The notes: generated by a model from the sequence alone, not told the origin. Numbered from the stretch's first letter, positions 1 to 13,119 are shown. The stretch: 64,000 bases of DNA from Parietaria judaica (GCA_954871525.1 OX940864.1:19462001-19526000), one strand, 5' to 3'. Numbers and translations are program-made.

Positions 1-179
1 TTGTAATCGTGTCTTTCACCAGAAAACGCTGATCGATGTCGCGTAGCTTATCAAGATCCATGAATGATGGGATGCCCCAGCTAGAACCCCTACCATCGTA
101 TATGTGCTCGCTTTCTATAGGAGAATGCAAAACAATACAATTACATCGACCGCCGAAATCATAAAAAGATAATGGGTTA

Positions 180-1200
180 GTTAACAACTTTATCATGTTT
201 AACGATGTGCTCATCAATTTCACTGATAATCAATATGTCACCCACTAGTCAACATTGCCGAATAAACAATTCGCAGATATATCGAAAGTTGGTGGTCATC
301 GTTTTTTGCTCCTTTGGTAAATTATTGTCTTCCTACACAGTTCAATTCAAATAAATACTCCTCTGTGATTGAACTACAAAATGTAAGCAAATACAGTCAT
401 TTATTCACCATTTATGGTCCCCTTCTTAATATATATATATGTTTAACATGGAGACTAATCAGCATTCGAACAATACTGATGTTTGTGATGTGGTCATGGG
501 CACCGAATTGGACTCGGAAATCGACAATAAGCTCGCTCATTCCAAGGAATGCTTTGCGACCTTATACAAACATGCTCCCACTTATAACTATTGGGATTAC
601 CAACAAGCCTGGTTCAACACTTTTTTCTTCCAGAACACATACCAAACTCATTCCTGACTTTTTTACTTAAATACTAGAAACCAATATACTTTCCCAAAAT
701 GGTTCAAATTATGGTGGAGTTATTTTGGTTCTATCCCTAATATTCTTCATCCTAAGGTCAAAGAAAGTTTTGAATACTTCAAAAAATTCTTTGATCTCAG
801 TGACGAAGAAAAACAATTCAATCTACTTTTGTTGTTCTCAATAAAATTTTATTTCCCTGGTCTCTCACATGGAAATACCAATACACTAACGACAAGGGAG
901 ATGCAATATTATCAAGAGTGTTTCTTGTCAAATGGTGGGATAACTACGTAGTCCTACAAACAATCAAAATGCAAGTAGTCCAATCATGGTTGAAGCAACA
1001 ATGCAAAGAGAAAATATGCACATTGGAAACAACCACTTATATGGTGAGGAAGTCGCATGCAAGTGCCATGCTAGCGGCAGCCAAGACAGAAGAAGAATAC
1101 TTCTCAATAATGCAACAAATCATGTAGACTAGAACAGGCTCATCAAACTCCGACGACAACCAAAATGACGACGATGAAGATCATTTGTCTCGGAAATGAA
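180..1200 (+). pseudogene. Decayed polyprotein-like relic (retroelement or pararetrovirus-like)
   Basis: A degraded coding stretch is readable on the + strand. Codons from 439 run to a TGA at 658-660, continue in the same frame to about 950 with aromatic- and lysine-rich text (tryptophan pairs, then acidic DLSDEEKQF), and then resume in another frame (918-1127, starting LVKWWDNY) before an acidic Asp/Glu-rich tail ending near 1200. At least one stop and one frameshift break it, so it cannot make a full protein. The composition recalls polyprotein segments of endogenous plant retroelements or pararetroviruses, but no catalytic motif (protease, RT, integrase) is visible, so the family is a guess. 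No LTR or terminal repeat bounds it in the window; it may extend left of base 1. Confidence 0.35.
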
Positions 1201-1213
1201 TGAAATCTATATG

Positions 1214-2179
1214 AAGATGATGAAATAATAATAAAAAAGAGTGATTAGAATATATATATATATATATATAAAGAGTAAATTCAAAAAGACTTAAAAAAAA
1301 AAGGTTATCTCTAAAAATATGAAGGGCCGGGATTTGTACAAAGACCCCTTCTGTTTTTACTTTTCGTAGACAATAATATGTTTCAACAGCAATAATGATC
1401 CACTACTGACTACCACTACATGATATGGGTTCAAATAAAACTCAATACCATCTCACCATCACCACTCACACCTCACAACAACATAGAAGGAATCATCTCC
1501 ACGTGTGACGGCGTCTCCCCGCCACATATAATTAAGTAGTGTCGTTAGTGAAAGTTACCTTTCAAGTTCAACAAATTATCTTGATCCCTCTCAAATGAGA
1601 GGTGATTGGACTTCGTGAGAGATTAGCGTTTTCCGTTTACCTTACCCCAGGTATCTTAACGAGATCACAATCTAGACCTTATAAGATGAGCAACTATCTT
1701 AGCTTTATGTTATCATCGAAAAGGGTAATTTGGGTTACTAACAAGACAAGCAAAAAAGTTAACAAATATATATATTTTTTAAATTATAAAAAAGGTAATA
1801 AATTTGAACATTATTAACGGATAGTAGTTGGAAATAGGGTTGCCAATAATTATTGACTAATGATAGAGAATTATGAGCTTAGGATCCTCTTAATCATGTT
1901 GAACATGAAACATACTTTATTTCATGTTGAATTGAACCACTAAATATTATTCCAATAAGCTTTAATCTCAAATATTACATTTTTGTATTTTTTTTAGATT
2001 CAGGGATTTTTTTTGTTTTTTGTTTTTTATGAGCCTATAAATTCAGGTCTTTTGAAACACCAATGACTTGAATTTCTGGGACATTTGATTGACAATTGTT
2101 ACAAATCGAATATTTAATTGGTATGGATATACTAAGAGTTATAATAGGAACATAAAATATCGAAGTAAAGAATGTAGAA
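1214..2179. other. Intergenic, no gene seen
   Basis: AT-rich spacer with a short TA microsatellite near 1250-1270. Short reading frames here have no recognisable content. I see no gene. Confidence 0.6.
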
Positions 2180-2187
2180 CTTTGGTT

Positions 2188-2613
2188 CAAGGTTCGACTT
2201 TTCCACGATTATCTTCGATAATCTTCGATTATCCGTCTTGCCGGTAGTTATCGGCAAGACGGCCATGCCAGTACTTTTTCATGATTTTTGCCGAAAATCG
2301 GCAAACATCTTGAAAAATAACAAAAATATGGTACTTTAAAAAAAATTTGCATTTTTCGATGATTTTATTCGAGTATTTACATATGTGAGAGTGAGACTAT
2401 ATTTTATTTACCTGTGTTTGAGTATGAAATGATTTTATTTTTGGCATTTTTAATGTTTTATCAACATTATAAACTTAGTAAATAAATTCTTAAAAAAAAA
2501 TTAGTGATTTTTCATCGATAATCCTCGATAAGTGTCGATAATCCGGTAAGTTATCGATTAATCCATCGATAACGGCAAACGATTTATCGGCAAGTTCGGT
2601 AAGTTGAACCTTG
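2188..2613. mobile_element. hAT-type MITE, 426 bp
   Basis: The ends are inverted: CAAGGTTCGACTT at 2188 and AAGTTGAACCTTG at 2601-2613, 12 of 13 matching. It is flanked by a perfect 8-bp direct repeat CTTTGGTT at 2180-2187 and 2614-2621. An 8-bp TSD together with a CA-starting terminus is the hallmark of hAT elements. The interior has repeated subterminal motifs of the type ATCGATAA/TCGATAATC and no coding frame, so it is non-autonomous and would need a transposase from elsewhere. Confidence 0.85.
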
Positions 2614-2621
2614 CTTTGGTT

Positions 2622-3320
2622 GTCATAGATTATTTGGGCTCTTATTATATATAAAAATAAAAATGTGGAGCCTAAGTTCCAAATCTTGCCCCTTTAAGTA
2701 ACAAAGAGAATACATTTAATTAATTGGTCAGCAATATGTGAGAAATAGGTTTCTTATTGTTTTTATGTCTATATTTATGGCAATATAGCTTATTATTTTT
2801 TAAATATGTGTGGCATAAGTATCTAATCTTATAATAATTGTGTTGGATTTTTTCCCCATCTTTTTAACATCAATAGTACATGAAAGTCACTAAATAGTGT
2901 CAAAATCATGTTCGCTCGTGCCCATTTCAAGTCTGTTACGCAAGAGACAAGCGTGAGTCTACGATTAAACTCTGAAAGTATTATTATTAAATATTCTTAT
3001 TAAATTACAAATGTGCACTTAGCTTAACACACACTGATTCGTCATGGATGGAAGTTGGACATAGACATGATTTTGTAAAGATTGAGAATACACTGATACA
3101 TTTAGTACAAGAATAGGTATTTATACCGCATATAACCTAACTATAATAGATTGTGAAAATGGTAACTAAAAAAGAAAATAGGTGTTGGCACGTGACAAGC
3201 ATGTGGTGTTCACGATGCAACCACCAGTCAGTGTCATGTCCAGAGCCCTTGGAATTGCAGTTCAAGATCTATATATACATATATGTATGTATATAAGCAC
3301 CTAACGTATATATAATATTA
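2622..3320. other. Intergenic, no gene seen
   Basis: AT-rich spacer between two inserted elements. No coding, RNA or repeat structure was recognised. Confidence 0.6.
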
Positions 3321-3329
3321 ATAATAATA

Positions 3330-4320
3330 GAGTAAACTGCGGCTAATGTACTCAATGTTTGATTTTCTGCGGATTATGTACCCAATGTTTATTTTCGGCG
3401 GCTAATGTACCCAATGTTTGATCCGTTAGATATTTTCGTGTATTCCGTCACTTGACCGTTAGAGAGTTATCCTCCTCTATATGTACACTTTTCGTATTTT
3501 TGACATAACTCACTCATTTTTTGTCCAAATTTTATGCACGACCTATGGTTGGAAAGATAAGAGATAGATCTACAATTTTGGTGTTTTAAGTTTTGTGAAA
3601 TCAGTTCTAGAAAAATATGAAATTTCAAATACAACGTCAAACTGGACATTACTTTAATGCAAAATATTTGTTTCGAGCAAATTTTAATATACTTAATGAC
3701 TTTTTATGATGAAACTTAAAACTAAAAAGTTGTAGATAATTTTTTTATCTTTCCAACGGGTGTTTATTTATAAATTTTCGACAAAAAATGAGTGAGTTAT
3801 GCCAAAAATATGAAAGATGTGATGCGAAATAATCTTTCATATTTTTGGCATAACTCACTCATTTTTTGTCGAAAATTTATAAATAAACACCCGTTAGAAA
3901 GATAAAAAATTTATCTACAACTTTTTAGTTTTACGTTTCATCATAAAAAGTCATTAAGTATATTAAAATTTGCTCAAAACAAATATTTTGCATTAAACTA
4001 ATGTCCAGTTTTACGTTGTTTTTGAAATTTCGTATTTTTCTAAAACTGATTTTACAAAACTTAAAACACCAAAGTTGTAGATCTATCTCTTATCTTTCCA
4101 ACCATAGGTCGTGCATAAAATTTGGACAAAAAATGAGTGAGTTATGTCAAAAATTCAAAAAGTGTACATATAGAGGAGGATAACTCTCTAACGGTCAAGT
4201 GACGGAAAACACGAAAATATCTAACGGATCAAACATTGGGTACATTAGCCGCCGAAAATAAACATTGGGTACATAATCCGCAGAAGATCAAACATTGGGT
4301 ACATTAGCCGCAGTTTACCC
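3330..4320. mobile_element. Foldback MULE-type element, copy 1
   Basis: A 991-bp near-perfect inverted repeat with arms of roughly 480 bp around a short centre near 3829. Each arm carries three tandem versions of a unit containing AATGTACCCAATGTTTGAT near the terminus. The right end is CCGCAGTTTACCC and the left end reads GAGTAAACTGCGG. Flanks ATAATAATA (3321-3329) and ACAATAATA (4321-4329) form a 9-bp TSD with one mismatch, as expected for Mutator-like elements. There is no transposase frame; short frames in the two arms are mirror copies of one another and not genes. A second copy lies at 53515-54468. Confidence 0.8.
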
Positions 4321-6142
4321 ACAATAATATAAATATATCTATATATATTGAGAGAACCCACATGTCTTCATCCTCCAATATTCTTAAGTCTCAACTAACT
4401 TTCAAAAACCAAATTCTTTTCAACTTATCATCATTCATCAGATAAGAAAGATCCTGTGTTTCTCTACTACATGACAAACCTGCCAAGACAATTCTCAAAA
4501 CCATAAATTTTATTTTTTTATTTTTCATTTTATCTTTATTTTTTTCAAAACTTGAATCCCTTTACTTAAAAATAGTACCCTAAACCGAGAGGAACCGGAA
4601 TTCCAATGATTTTTTATTTAAAAAAATCATAAATTGATAAATATAGTTTTGAAAAGAAAAAAAAACTTTAAATTCCGAATTAAAACATAATATTTTTATT
4701 TATAAATAATTACTTAATCTAAATCATCGAATAGAAATTTATATATATTTTAATTTGGAGTTTGAAATTCCAATTCCTTTAAAAAAAAAATTAAGAGTCC
4801 AAAATTTCGAGATACTATATTAAAACTCCTACCTAAAAGGCTAAAACACTTGTAAAATAATATGTATGTATAATTGTATATATTGCAACATAAATTATCT
4901 TTGAAGGATGGAACCCTAAAAAAACCATCAATTCATCATCAAAATAAGTTTGCCCATTGGTTGTTTAAATTTCTCATCTTTTTTTTAAGCTTTTATGAGG
5001 TAGCGTCAATTATTTGTCCCACTAGCATCAAACTGGAAATTAATAAAACTGAGCTATAACTTTACATATAATTTAGGGTTATTGTAGGCCACAAAATTAC
5101 AAACACAAATGCAAAAAAGGCAATGTCTTTATGGAATTATTTAAGCAGTATCAAAAGGGGATGTATCTTTATTAATCATATTAATATGATGATAACTGCT
5201 CTCAAAATAGATTTATCATTTCTAATCATTTGTTTTGTGTCATCACTCACTGAGACTGACATATCAAATTCAGATGCTGCAATTTCTTAGGTCTACTCCT
5301 CAACATCCGGGCAGGCGAACCCAACCTGAACCAGTCCGTCTCCGAACCCGAGCCCGAGCTTCCATTGGAGCTGTCTGCCCGCCCGCCTCCAAAAACTCCT
5401 AATTCTTATTAATTTCTTTGGTACTTTTTCCACTAATAAAACAAACTTGAGTACCCACCGCACAATTGATTATAACTTTAATGCTTTTACCACTATTGTG
5501 TATATAATATATGTATTATATGAATATATATGCCCTGCATGGCTTACCTAACTCCATTTTCCTCCCCATACTTCTTTGGTCCACAATTATCCAAGCTTGC
5601 CAATAAATTTAAACTTCCATAAAATTCTTACAGTTTTGTCACCTTCAATGAATATAAGTTTTCTAGCTTCACTTCTCAAAGGTAAAACAGATCTATCGAT
5701 GTCTAAGAAGAAATTACTTCATATATATATATATATATACCTATATATAGGGAAACTTCAATAAGTATGCCCGTTGGAGTAAGTGTTTTTGGAAAAGTAC
5801 CCGGGTTTGATAAATTACAAAACTATGCTCCAACATACGTATCTACCCATAAAAGTGGCAATACAGATACAAGCAAATAAATTATTCACACGTAACTAAT
5901 CCGTTCTGATTTCTCAAAGAAATGAGCCTTCTGTTTTTCACTATTTATTCAACACTTTTAACGAGAATATAGAGAAACGGAATTTCCATTTCCGATTCTC
6001 TAATACGGTTTCCAATACTATGATCCGTCACACTAAAATGAGAGACTAATTAGACATATAAGTTCCTCTTAATTAATCATTAAAGCTAAACAAACACATA
6101 CCCTGACACAACATCACATATATAACTATGAGAATGACAAGA

Positions 6143-6146
<4 letters not shown>

Positions 6147-6185
<39 letters not shown>
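6147..6185. repeat. AT microsatellite
   Basis: About 19 uninterrupted AT units. Confidence 0.95.
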
Positions 6186-6188
<3 letters not shown>

Positions 6189-6619
6189 GAAACAAAATTC
6201 CGGCTTTGTTCCCGTCTCAACGGAGCTCGGTTTTCGGTTGAATAAGGTTTAAATGATTTCATACCATAAATCTTGGGTACAAATCTTAGGCAAAGGCAAA
6301 GCCTCTCGTGACTTGGGTACAAATTTTTCCTTTCTTTTCATAATGTGAAAAGAAACTAATTAAGACTCAACACTGACACTGCAATTAAGTCTTAGTGTCA
6401 CATTCGAAAGATCTACATGAACAGTCTTTTCATCACATGATCCCAATGTTCTTCTTATAATGATTTCCTAATGATTTCTAATTTGTCATCTCAGTTATTC
6501 ATGTGTTTGTTGGAGTTCGTGACCCGAATTAAAACTTGTATATATGAAATATGAAACTTTCAAATGCACGATTTTACATTCTATGAGATGCGACGCAAGA
6601 AATAAAATAAAATTGTTTT

Positions 6620-6659
6620 ATGATATTATTTTAAATTTGTAAATTTAAAATAATATCAT
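6620..6659. repeat. Perfect 19-bp inverted repeat with 2-base loop
   Basis: The arms 6620-6638 and 6641-6659 are exact reverse complements around the loop GT. They are made almost only of A and T, so this may simply be an AT-rich palindrome. A nearby 20-base A/T-rich segment (AAGAAATAAAATAAAATTGT) recurs in similar form about 190 bp further right. Confidence 0.8.
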
Positions 6660-7125
6660 AGCTATGATATTATTCTATTTTTTATTTTTAAAATAATCTC
6701 TCTCCATCATTGTAAATTTGTAACCTAACTATGATATTATTTTATTTTTTCCGTTTTTTCTTTCTTCTCAAACAAGCTTTTACGCTAGAAATAAAATAAA
6801 ATTGTTTACAATGTTGTTTTATCGTGTTTAATAAATAACAACATATGAGATATGACGCTTGTTATACATCGTGACCCGAATAGTTTTTCTTAACCTGACC
6901 CGTTTAAATCTTTGCGGAGCGACGCAACATTATTGGGTATTTCGGAACTCTATTTTGTATACCTTTCATACCGTCACATTTTTCTTTTTCACGTTTTCTC
7001 TTTGCCATTTGTAACTTATTTTCGTTGATTTTTTTTTCTTTGTCCATAGTTTTTTTTTCCTTCTTTGTCAATGTTAAGGTCGGATCTGGCCAGATCCCAC
7101 TTGACACTGAGAATTCCTCCTTTCG

Positions 7126-7372
7126 GTGGAATCGACGACGGAAGATATCGATGGCGCTGACGACGAGACCCGAAGTTGACGACGCCCGAATCAACGACGG
7201 AAGATATCGATGGTGCCAACGACGAGGCCCGAAGTCGACGATGCCCAGAGTCGACGATGTCCAGAGTCGACGACGCCCACAAAGCCGCCGCCGACGACGA
7301 TGGAGCCGACGAGGCCCGGAGTCGACGATGCCTGAATCGATGACGGAAGTTATCGATGGCACCCGAAGGCGA
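7126..7372. repeat. GC-rich degenerate minisatellite
   Basis: Imperfect tandem units of roughly 60 bp built from GGAAGATATCGATGG, CGACGAGGCCCGAAG and TCGACGATGCCC. It is a GC-rich island in AT-rich DNA. Because the repeat lacks stops, it gives open frames on both strands (for example Arg/Asp/Ser-rich 7025-7375 and 6904-7464), but these have low complexity and no domain, so I do not call a gene. Confidence 0.7.
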
Positions 7373-8476
7373 TGATACCAGGAATTGACGACGTCTGGCT
7401 CGACGAGGGGAATCGACAGAAAAAAAGATGAGTGAGGATAGACAGATGGCGATGTGAAGTGCATTTAATGAACCCCATACCGACCTTACCTACCCAGAAA
7501 TAGCAGATACTTGAGAGATGTGCAGGGTATGGGCTAACCATAATTAGCATGGTTAGTCTTACTTCCTGAAGGTAGGGGGATGGCTAAGGATGGGACTTGA
7601 CTAGAAAACGAGGGATGAAAGAATGTAAGAGGGAAGAGAAGCCTCTATATAAGGAGGGACGAGCCCCATTTGTAAAGGGGAGAAAAAAGGAAGAAAGATC
7701 ATCAATATACAAGAAGTTTTCCCCATAACGCGATTCTTGAGTACTTCTAATTGCAAAACGAAAAAAACCGAACCTCTTTCTCTAAAATCAAAAGGGAAAC
7801 CTTTTGTGATTGTTGAGGGTACGAAACACGCTCAACAGTCAAAATCGTGTGCGATTCTTCATTTTCTTAGGTTTTACTTAGAGTGTTTGATTTATATCAA
7901 GAAATCAAAAAGTTTGAAGAAATGAGAAATCCATTAATAGATTTGTTTTTTTTTTTTTGAAATATAAATATAAATAAGAAATAATAAAGGAAGCAGAGAC
8001 AGTTAGTTGGCCGTACACAAGGCTGGTTGTTCAACTCTCTCACACACTCACCGACAAACTCTTTGAGACTCTCAAAAGATAAATCTAATTTAATTACAAA
8101 ATTTTAGCTAATCGCCTAATTACGAGTAATTTCTTAATCCCAAGAACAAAAAAAAAAAAAAAGTCCTACCTAGCTTTCACTAAATCCCAGTGGGTTCTCT
8201 CTCTCTCTCTCCTCTGTATTATCTCTCTAAAGGGTAGTGTCAAAAATACTCAGAAGCTGGAAATTGAAGAGAAACAGGCTTCAGTGTTGGAGTATTTTTT
8301 GAAGCTTGTCATTAAGGTATGGAGTTTCTTTTATTATTTAATTCTGTTTTTAACCCAAAGTTTTAAACTTTATTTTTCATTTTCTTTTTTTTCGTTTTTT
8401 TCTTGCAATTTTTAAGTGGGATTTTCTCAGAGAAAAACAATCTTCTTCTTCATTCCGTTGTTAGAGAGCATAACAG

Positions 8477-8526
<50 letters not shown>

Positions 8527-8633
8527 GTCGTACTAAAGATGAGCTAAAATGTCAATGAAATTGGATTTTCTCAGAGAAACTTATCAGTTTTATTCTTCAT
8601 TTTTGTTAAAAAAAAAAAGACATTTTTGTAAGT

Positions 8634-8696
<63 letters not shown>

Positions 8697-9059
8697 TAAA
8701 AAACTATAGAGATATTAATTAGAATTAATCAGAAGTTAATACAAAAGAAAGTTAGTTTTCTACATGACTAGACTACATATAATCTTTTATCTTTATTCTA
8801 ACACACTTTTTTGGTTATCTTTATTTTAGCAATTATTAATTTATTTTTTAAATTAAATATAGCAATTATCTGTTACCCAATTTTTTTAAGAGCTTATAAT
8901 TTCTTGATATTAGAGTATTCCAATTAATCATCCTTTTTTTCCCATTAATATTTATATATTTATATATATATATTGAAGGCGAAGAAGAAGGCGAAGAAGA
9001 TGAACCAGTAATTCACCATGCTCAAGAAGACGTCTCATAATTGAGTTGAAGAAAAAAAA
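7373..9059 (+). promoter_or_regulatory. Upstream region and probable 5' leader of the WRKY gene
   Basis: No coding gene is seen here. It contains CT tracts at 8481-8523 and 8633-8658, the latter running straight into an AT tract to 8692. Such CT tracts are common in plant 5' leaders. A possible leader-intron donor AAG/GTATGG is at 8314-8320, but I could not fix an acceptor. The exact transcription start is not determinable by eye. Confidence 0.4.
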
Positions 9060-11451
9060 ATGGACGTTAAGGAGGAAGAGATGACAATCGTGGCGAAACC
9101 GGTGGCGTCGAGACCGTCGTGTTCGACCTTCAGGTCGTTCTCGGAGCTCCTCGCCGGAGCCATCAACGCCTCGCCGTCCACTGCCACATCATCAGACTCC
9201 ACCGTTCCTGCCATTAGGCCCAAGACTGTAAGGTTCACGCCGCCGGTTCACCGTGAAGCCTCGGGCCTTGTTTCCTCTCCGGTAATAATGTAACTTTTTA
9301 TAAAAAAAAAATTATTAAAAAAAATTTATGTCCATTACCCGATTTCTAGCGCCGGTTCCCTGTGCCTGATACCAGGTTTATTGAAAAATCAGGAACTAAT
9401 AATATTTTTTTAATTTTAATTTCAGAATTGCTCTAAACCGGCTTATACTTTTTTTTTTTTTTTTTTTTCTCAAAACTGGTAAATGACAGGTTTTTACCGG
9501 TACCAATATTAGTTACCAAAATACCGATATAAAACCAAGACTGGAACCGGTAGGCCTCAAAATTCCGGTTCACCATTCCCTGATCTTGTTCGTTTTTCGA
9601 GCAAATTTTCAGGTTGGAATTTCCGGGGACGCAGCGTGCGATTGGGAAGCGAAGACGAGCGTTGTGTACAAACCACTGGCAAAAGTTGTGTCAAAGACAA
9701 CTGTTTCTCTATTAGCCTCCATGGTTAGTACTTAATTACAAACTGATTAAATCTATTAATCTGTTTGTGTTAGTTTGGCATTGATTTTTGAGAAATTTGC
9801 AAAAGACCCCCTTCAGTTTGTTCACGGTTACTCTTTACCATCTTAACTTTTATTATGTTGCACTATGTCCTTTTGTGTCTTTATTGTAAAATACTAAAAT
9901 GGATAGAGATTGCTTTTCAAGTAGCTTTTTTAATGGGTAAAAATGTGAAATTATATTTTTCTATTCTCACTTTAAGTATATAACAGTATCAATAACAGTT
10001 CCGCACTTTATTAAAGTCGCGATTTTGATTAATTTTATAACGGATATAGGACACAAATGAAAGTTTAAGAGCTAAAATGACACTAATTACATATAGTAGT
10101 TTAGTTGTAAAGTGCACAAATTGAGAGGGTATTTATTGCCAATTATCCGTTATAATAAATATATTTTTCCATTATCAATTATCCGTGATAAATGTTATCA
10201 ATAATCGTTTCGCACTTATTATTTTTCTTTCTGTATTCTATCACTTAATAATATAAGTGAGTATGAGTATATTTATCACGATTTTGATAAATTTATTAAC
10301 GTAGAGGGGAAATTTGCACTAAAATAAAAGTTTAAGGGGTTAAGTGGTATAGTGCACTAATTAATAGGAAATTATTACTGCCATTTACTCTATAGTCTAT
10401 GGTTTGATGATTATAGGGAAACTTCAACCAAAAAAGCCAACCAACGGGGTCAAAACCTCATCATTCTCCCCAAGAAGTCAACGCCTACGAGCCCCCCAAG
10501 AGGGCTCCGTCAGCATCGACGCACAGCCAAGAAAACGACACAAAGTTTCCGGCGTCTTTACCGAGCAGCGACCGACCCTCGTACGATGGGTACAACTGGA
10601 GGAAGTACGGTCAAAAGCAGGTCAAAGGCAGCGAGTTTCCGCGGAGCTACTACAAGTGTACAAACCCTAGCTGCCCGGTGAAGAAGAAGGTCGAGCGGTC
10701 TCTGGACGGCAAGATCGCCGAGATCGTGTACAAGGGCGAGCACAACCACTCCAAGCCTCAGCCCGCGAAGCGGGCCTCACTGGCTGATCAGGACGCGAAG
10801 ATGCAATCATTCCGTGACAGTCAACGGAACGAGGGGTCGCAAGGAATAGTGGATGGTCAGAATGAAGTCGGGTTGTCGTCGGTTGTGCATGATACTCATG
10901 TAGGTCTCGGAGGCAGAGCATCGCAGCCGTACGGCTCTTCGCTCGCGGCTGCAACCGGAAATGATAACAACGATCATGGCGGTATCGGCGCCGAGGCCGA
11001 GGAAGGAAGCAAGGGATCGGAGGATGAGGATTATTGTGAGCCGAGGAGCACCAAAAGAAGGTATAATAATTTATATATTTATGCCCTCTTGAACTTTTTG
11101 TTGTTGGAATTTTCTCTATATGTTTACATATTGTAGCAATATTTACACTATTAAGCGATATATATATATATATATATATATATCTGATTGTTCCCGTCAA
11201 ATTTTGAGTCATATACAATTTTAATTCTGTGTTTTAGGGTCATAATGCAATTTTATACGACAATTAATGAAATTTTAGAATCATGATTCATGTATGCTTC
11301 TAAAACTATTTGAAAATAATGACATTTGTAAGAGGTATATAGTTGCAAACGATTATCAATATTTATCATTCCGTTTAACGATTTTACGTGCAATATTACA
11401 CATGACTCAAAATTTACCAAAAAAAGTCAATTATATTTTTATGTTACATGA

Positions 11452-11491
<40 letters not shown>

Positions 11492-12289
11492 ATTTTTAGT
11501 ATATGTCGTGAGATTGGAACCTGCAGTATCATATGAATCTAAATTTATATACTTAATTACTTGAACTCGTCATCAGGAAAAGTGAGAATCAATTGAGCGA
11601 AGCAGGCCCGTCAATAGAGTCGAGAGTTGTGGTGCAGAACTCAACCGATCCTGAGGTTTCCGGCGATGGCTTTCGTTGGAGGAAATATGGCCAAAAAGTC
11701 GTCAAGGGCAATCCATACCCGAGGTACATATATATATATATAGTTATATATTACTATGAAAATTGACGAAAGTATCTTAATAATTAGATTAAACTTTTAG
11801 TCAATTTGTAATATATATATATATATATATATATATAAGTACATATTGCTGTGAATATATATGCACCAATTAGCTAAAAAGAAGCATGATAGAGAGAATT
11901 ATAAGAGGGACGTATAAAGAGATATAATATATCTAGACTCTAGTCTTACGTTACTTGTGATTTTTTGTATTACAAAGTCTAAAAAATTAGCTACGAAATA
12001 CAATCATGCATGATTAAGTGAGAGAATAATAAGCAAAAACTATATGAATATTGAAATACTAAACTATATGTACATAGAATAATAAATATCAAGTAACTAC
12101 TTACAATGTGTAGATGTATTTATATTTAACGATGTATGTATGTATATATGTATGTATGGATGTTGCAGAAGCTATTATCGATGCACTAGCGTTAAATGCA
12201 ACGTGAGGAAGCACGTGGAGAGAGCGTCGGACGATCCCGGCGCTTTCGTGACGACGTACGAAGGCAAACACAACCACGAAAAACCCTAA
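9060..12289 (+). CDS. WRKY44: Group I WRKY transcription factor, TTG2/WRKY44-like
   Basis: DNA-binding transcription factor with two WRKY domains, binding W-box DNA in the nucleus. Exons: 9060-9281, 9613-9723, 10417-11060, 11577-11723, 12169-12289 (414 aa, in frame). The first WRKYGQK is at residues 172-178 with zinc ligands C192, C197, H220, H222 (C-X4-C-X22-H-X-H). The second is at 360-366 with C380, C385, H409, H411. The last intron cuts the second domain after Pro-Arg (R375), the classical WRKY intron position. The N-terminus contains [11 protein letters not shown], and exon 2 gives [16 protein letters not shown], both matching the TTG2/WRKY44 branch, which controls trichome and seed-coat development in Arabidopsis. 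Length is close to the Arabidopsis protein (about 429 aa). Introns 3 and 4 carry TA microsatellites. Family is certain; the WRKY44 orthology is likely. Confidence 0.93.
11157..11836. repeat. TA microsatellites in WRKY introns 3 and 4
   Basis: Uninterrupted TA runs at about 11159-11183, 11457-11490 and 11812-11836, all inside introns. They are likely length-polymorphic. Confidence 0.9.
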
Positions 12290-13119
12290 TCCTAATTCAC
12301 TCTTCGGACAAACCCTAGTCTCGTTTAATGCTTGGCAGACACCCAACTCCTGATTATAATTTGTTTGTGCCAGCCAAAAGATATAACCATAATTTTGTTA
12401 CACAGGATGCAATAATCGGTCTCCTACAAATGTTGTAATTTTATCTTTTGAGTTATTGACTTCATGGCTCTTCTATTTTATGGCTATATATATGATGAAA
12501 TGGTCATAATTCTCTTTGAGTTCTGGTGTGGAAATGATCATTTAAAAAAAAATAGACGGAAAAGTTGGACAAACTTTTTCTTTATTATTTTTAAGAAAGA
12601 TCGTCGTCGTATTTCATTTATGTTTTTGTTTAATTTATCTCTGTTTAAAAGAAAAAAATCAAACCTTAAAAAAATACTCAAGCACTAAAACTGCAATATA
12701 TATATCGAATACCGTTTAAAAAAGTAAAAATCGTTTGTAGCTGAATACCCACATATCATTTGGTACGGCTATATTCGGTTATTATAGAATAAATTGAATC
12801 ACAAATTGCATTTATGGATATAAATTATATATAAATAAGATTTAATATATCATTTTAAATTTATACTACACTATGCATTGAGTATTGACTTCTATTCATA
12901 TAATAGTTATATTACCAGTTTCAAGTATATTTTTACCATCACTTTATTGTTTATTAATAATTATGTCATTGGAATTTTACCAAGTTTGGTCATATTTCTC
13001 GAAGCGGTAAATTCATGTATTAAAAAACGCTATATGGTGATCATATAATATAATAAAAAATGAATACATGTAATTATCATATCTAGTTTTTAAAATTATT
13101 TTATAATTTGGATAATAAT
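12290..13119. other. WRKY 3' region and spacer
   Basis: Probable 3' UTR followed by AT-rich spacer. No further gene seen. Confidence 0.5.

Larger units (their letters stand above)
4330..7125. other. Intergenic, no gene seen
   Basis: AT-rich spacer. It holds an AT dinucleotide tract at 6147-6185 and a small perfect hairpin at 6620-6659. Short open frames have no recognisable content. Confidence 0.6.

Noticed and set aside
3467..4183. Two nearly identical 60-codon frames on opposite strands
   Set aside because: They are mirror images created by the two arms of the foldback element, not genes.
6904..7464. 186-codon minus-strand frame
   Set aside because: Produced by the minisatellite and AT-rich flanks; low complexity and no domain.
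10667..11218. 183-codon frame opposite the WRKY gene
   Set aside because: Shadow of WRKY exon 3; composition follows the sense codons.
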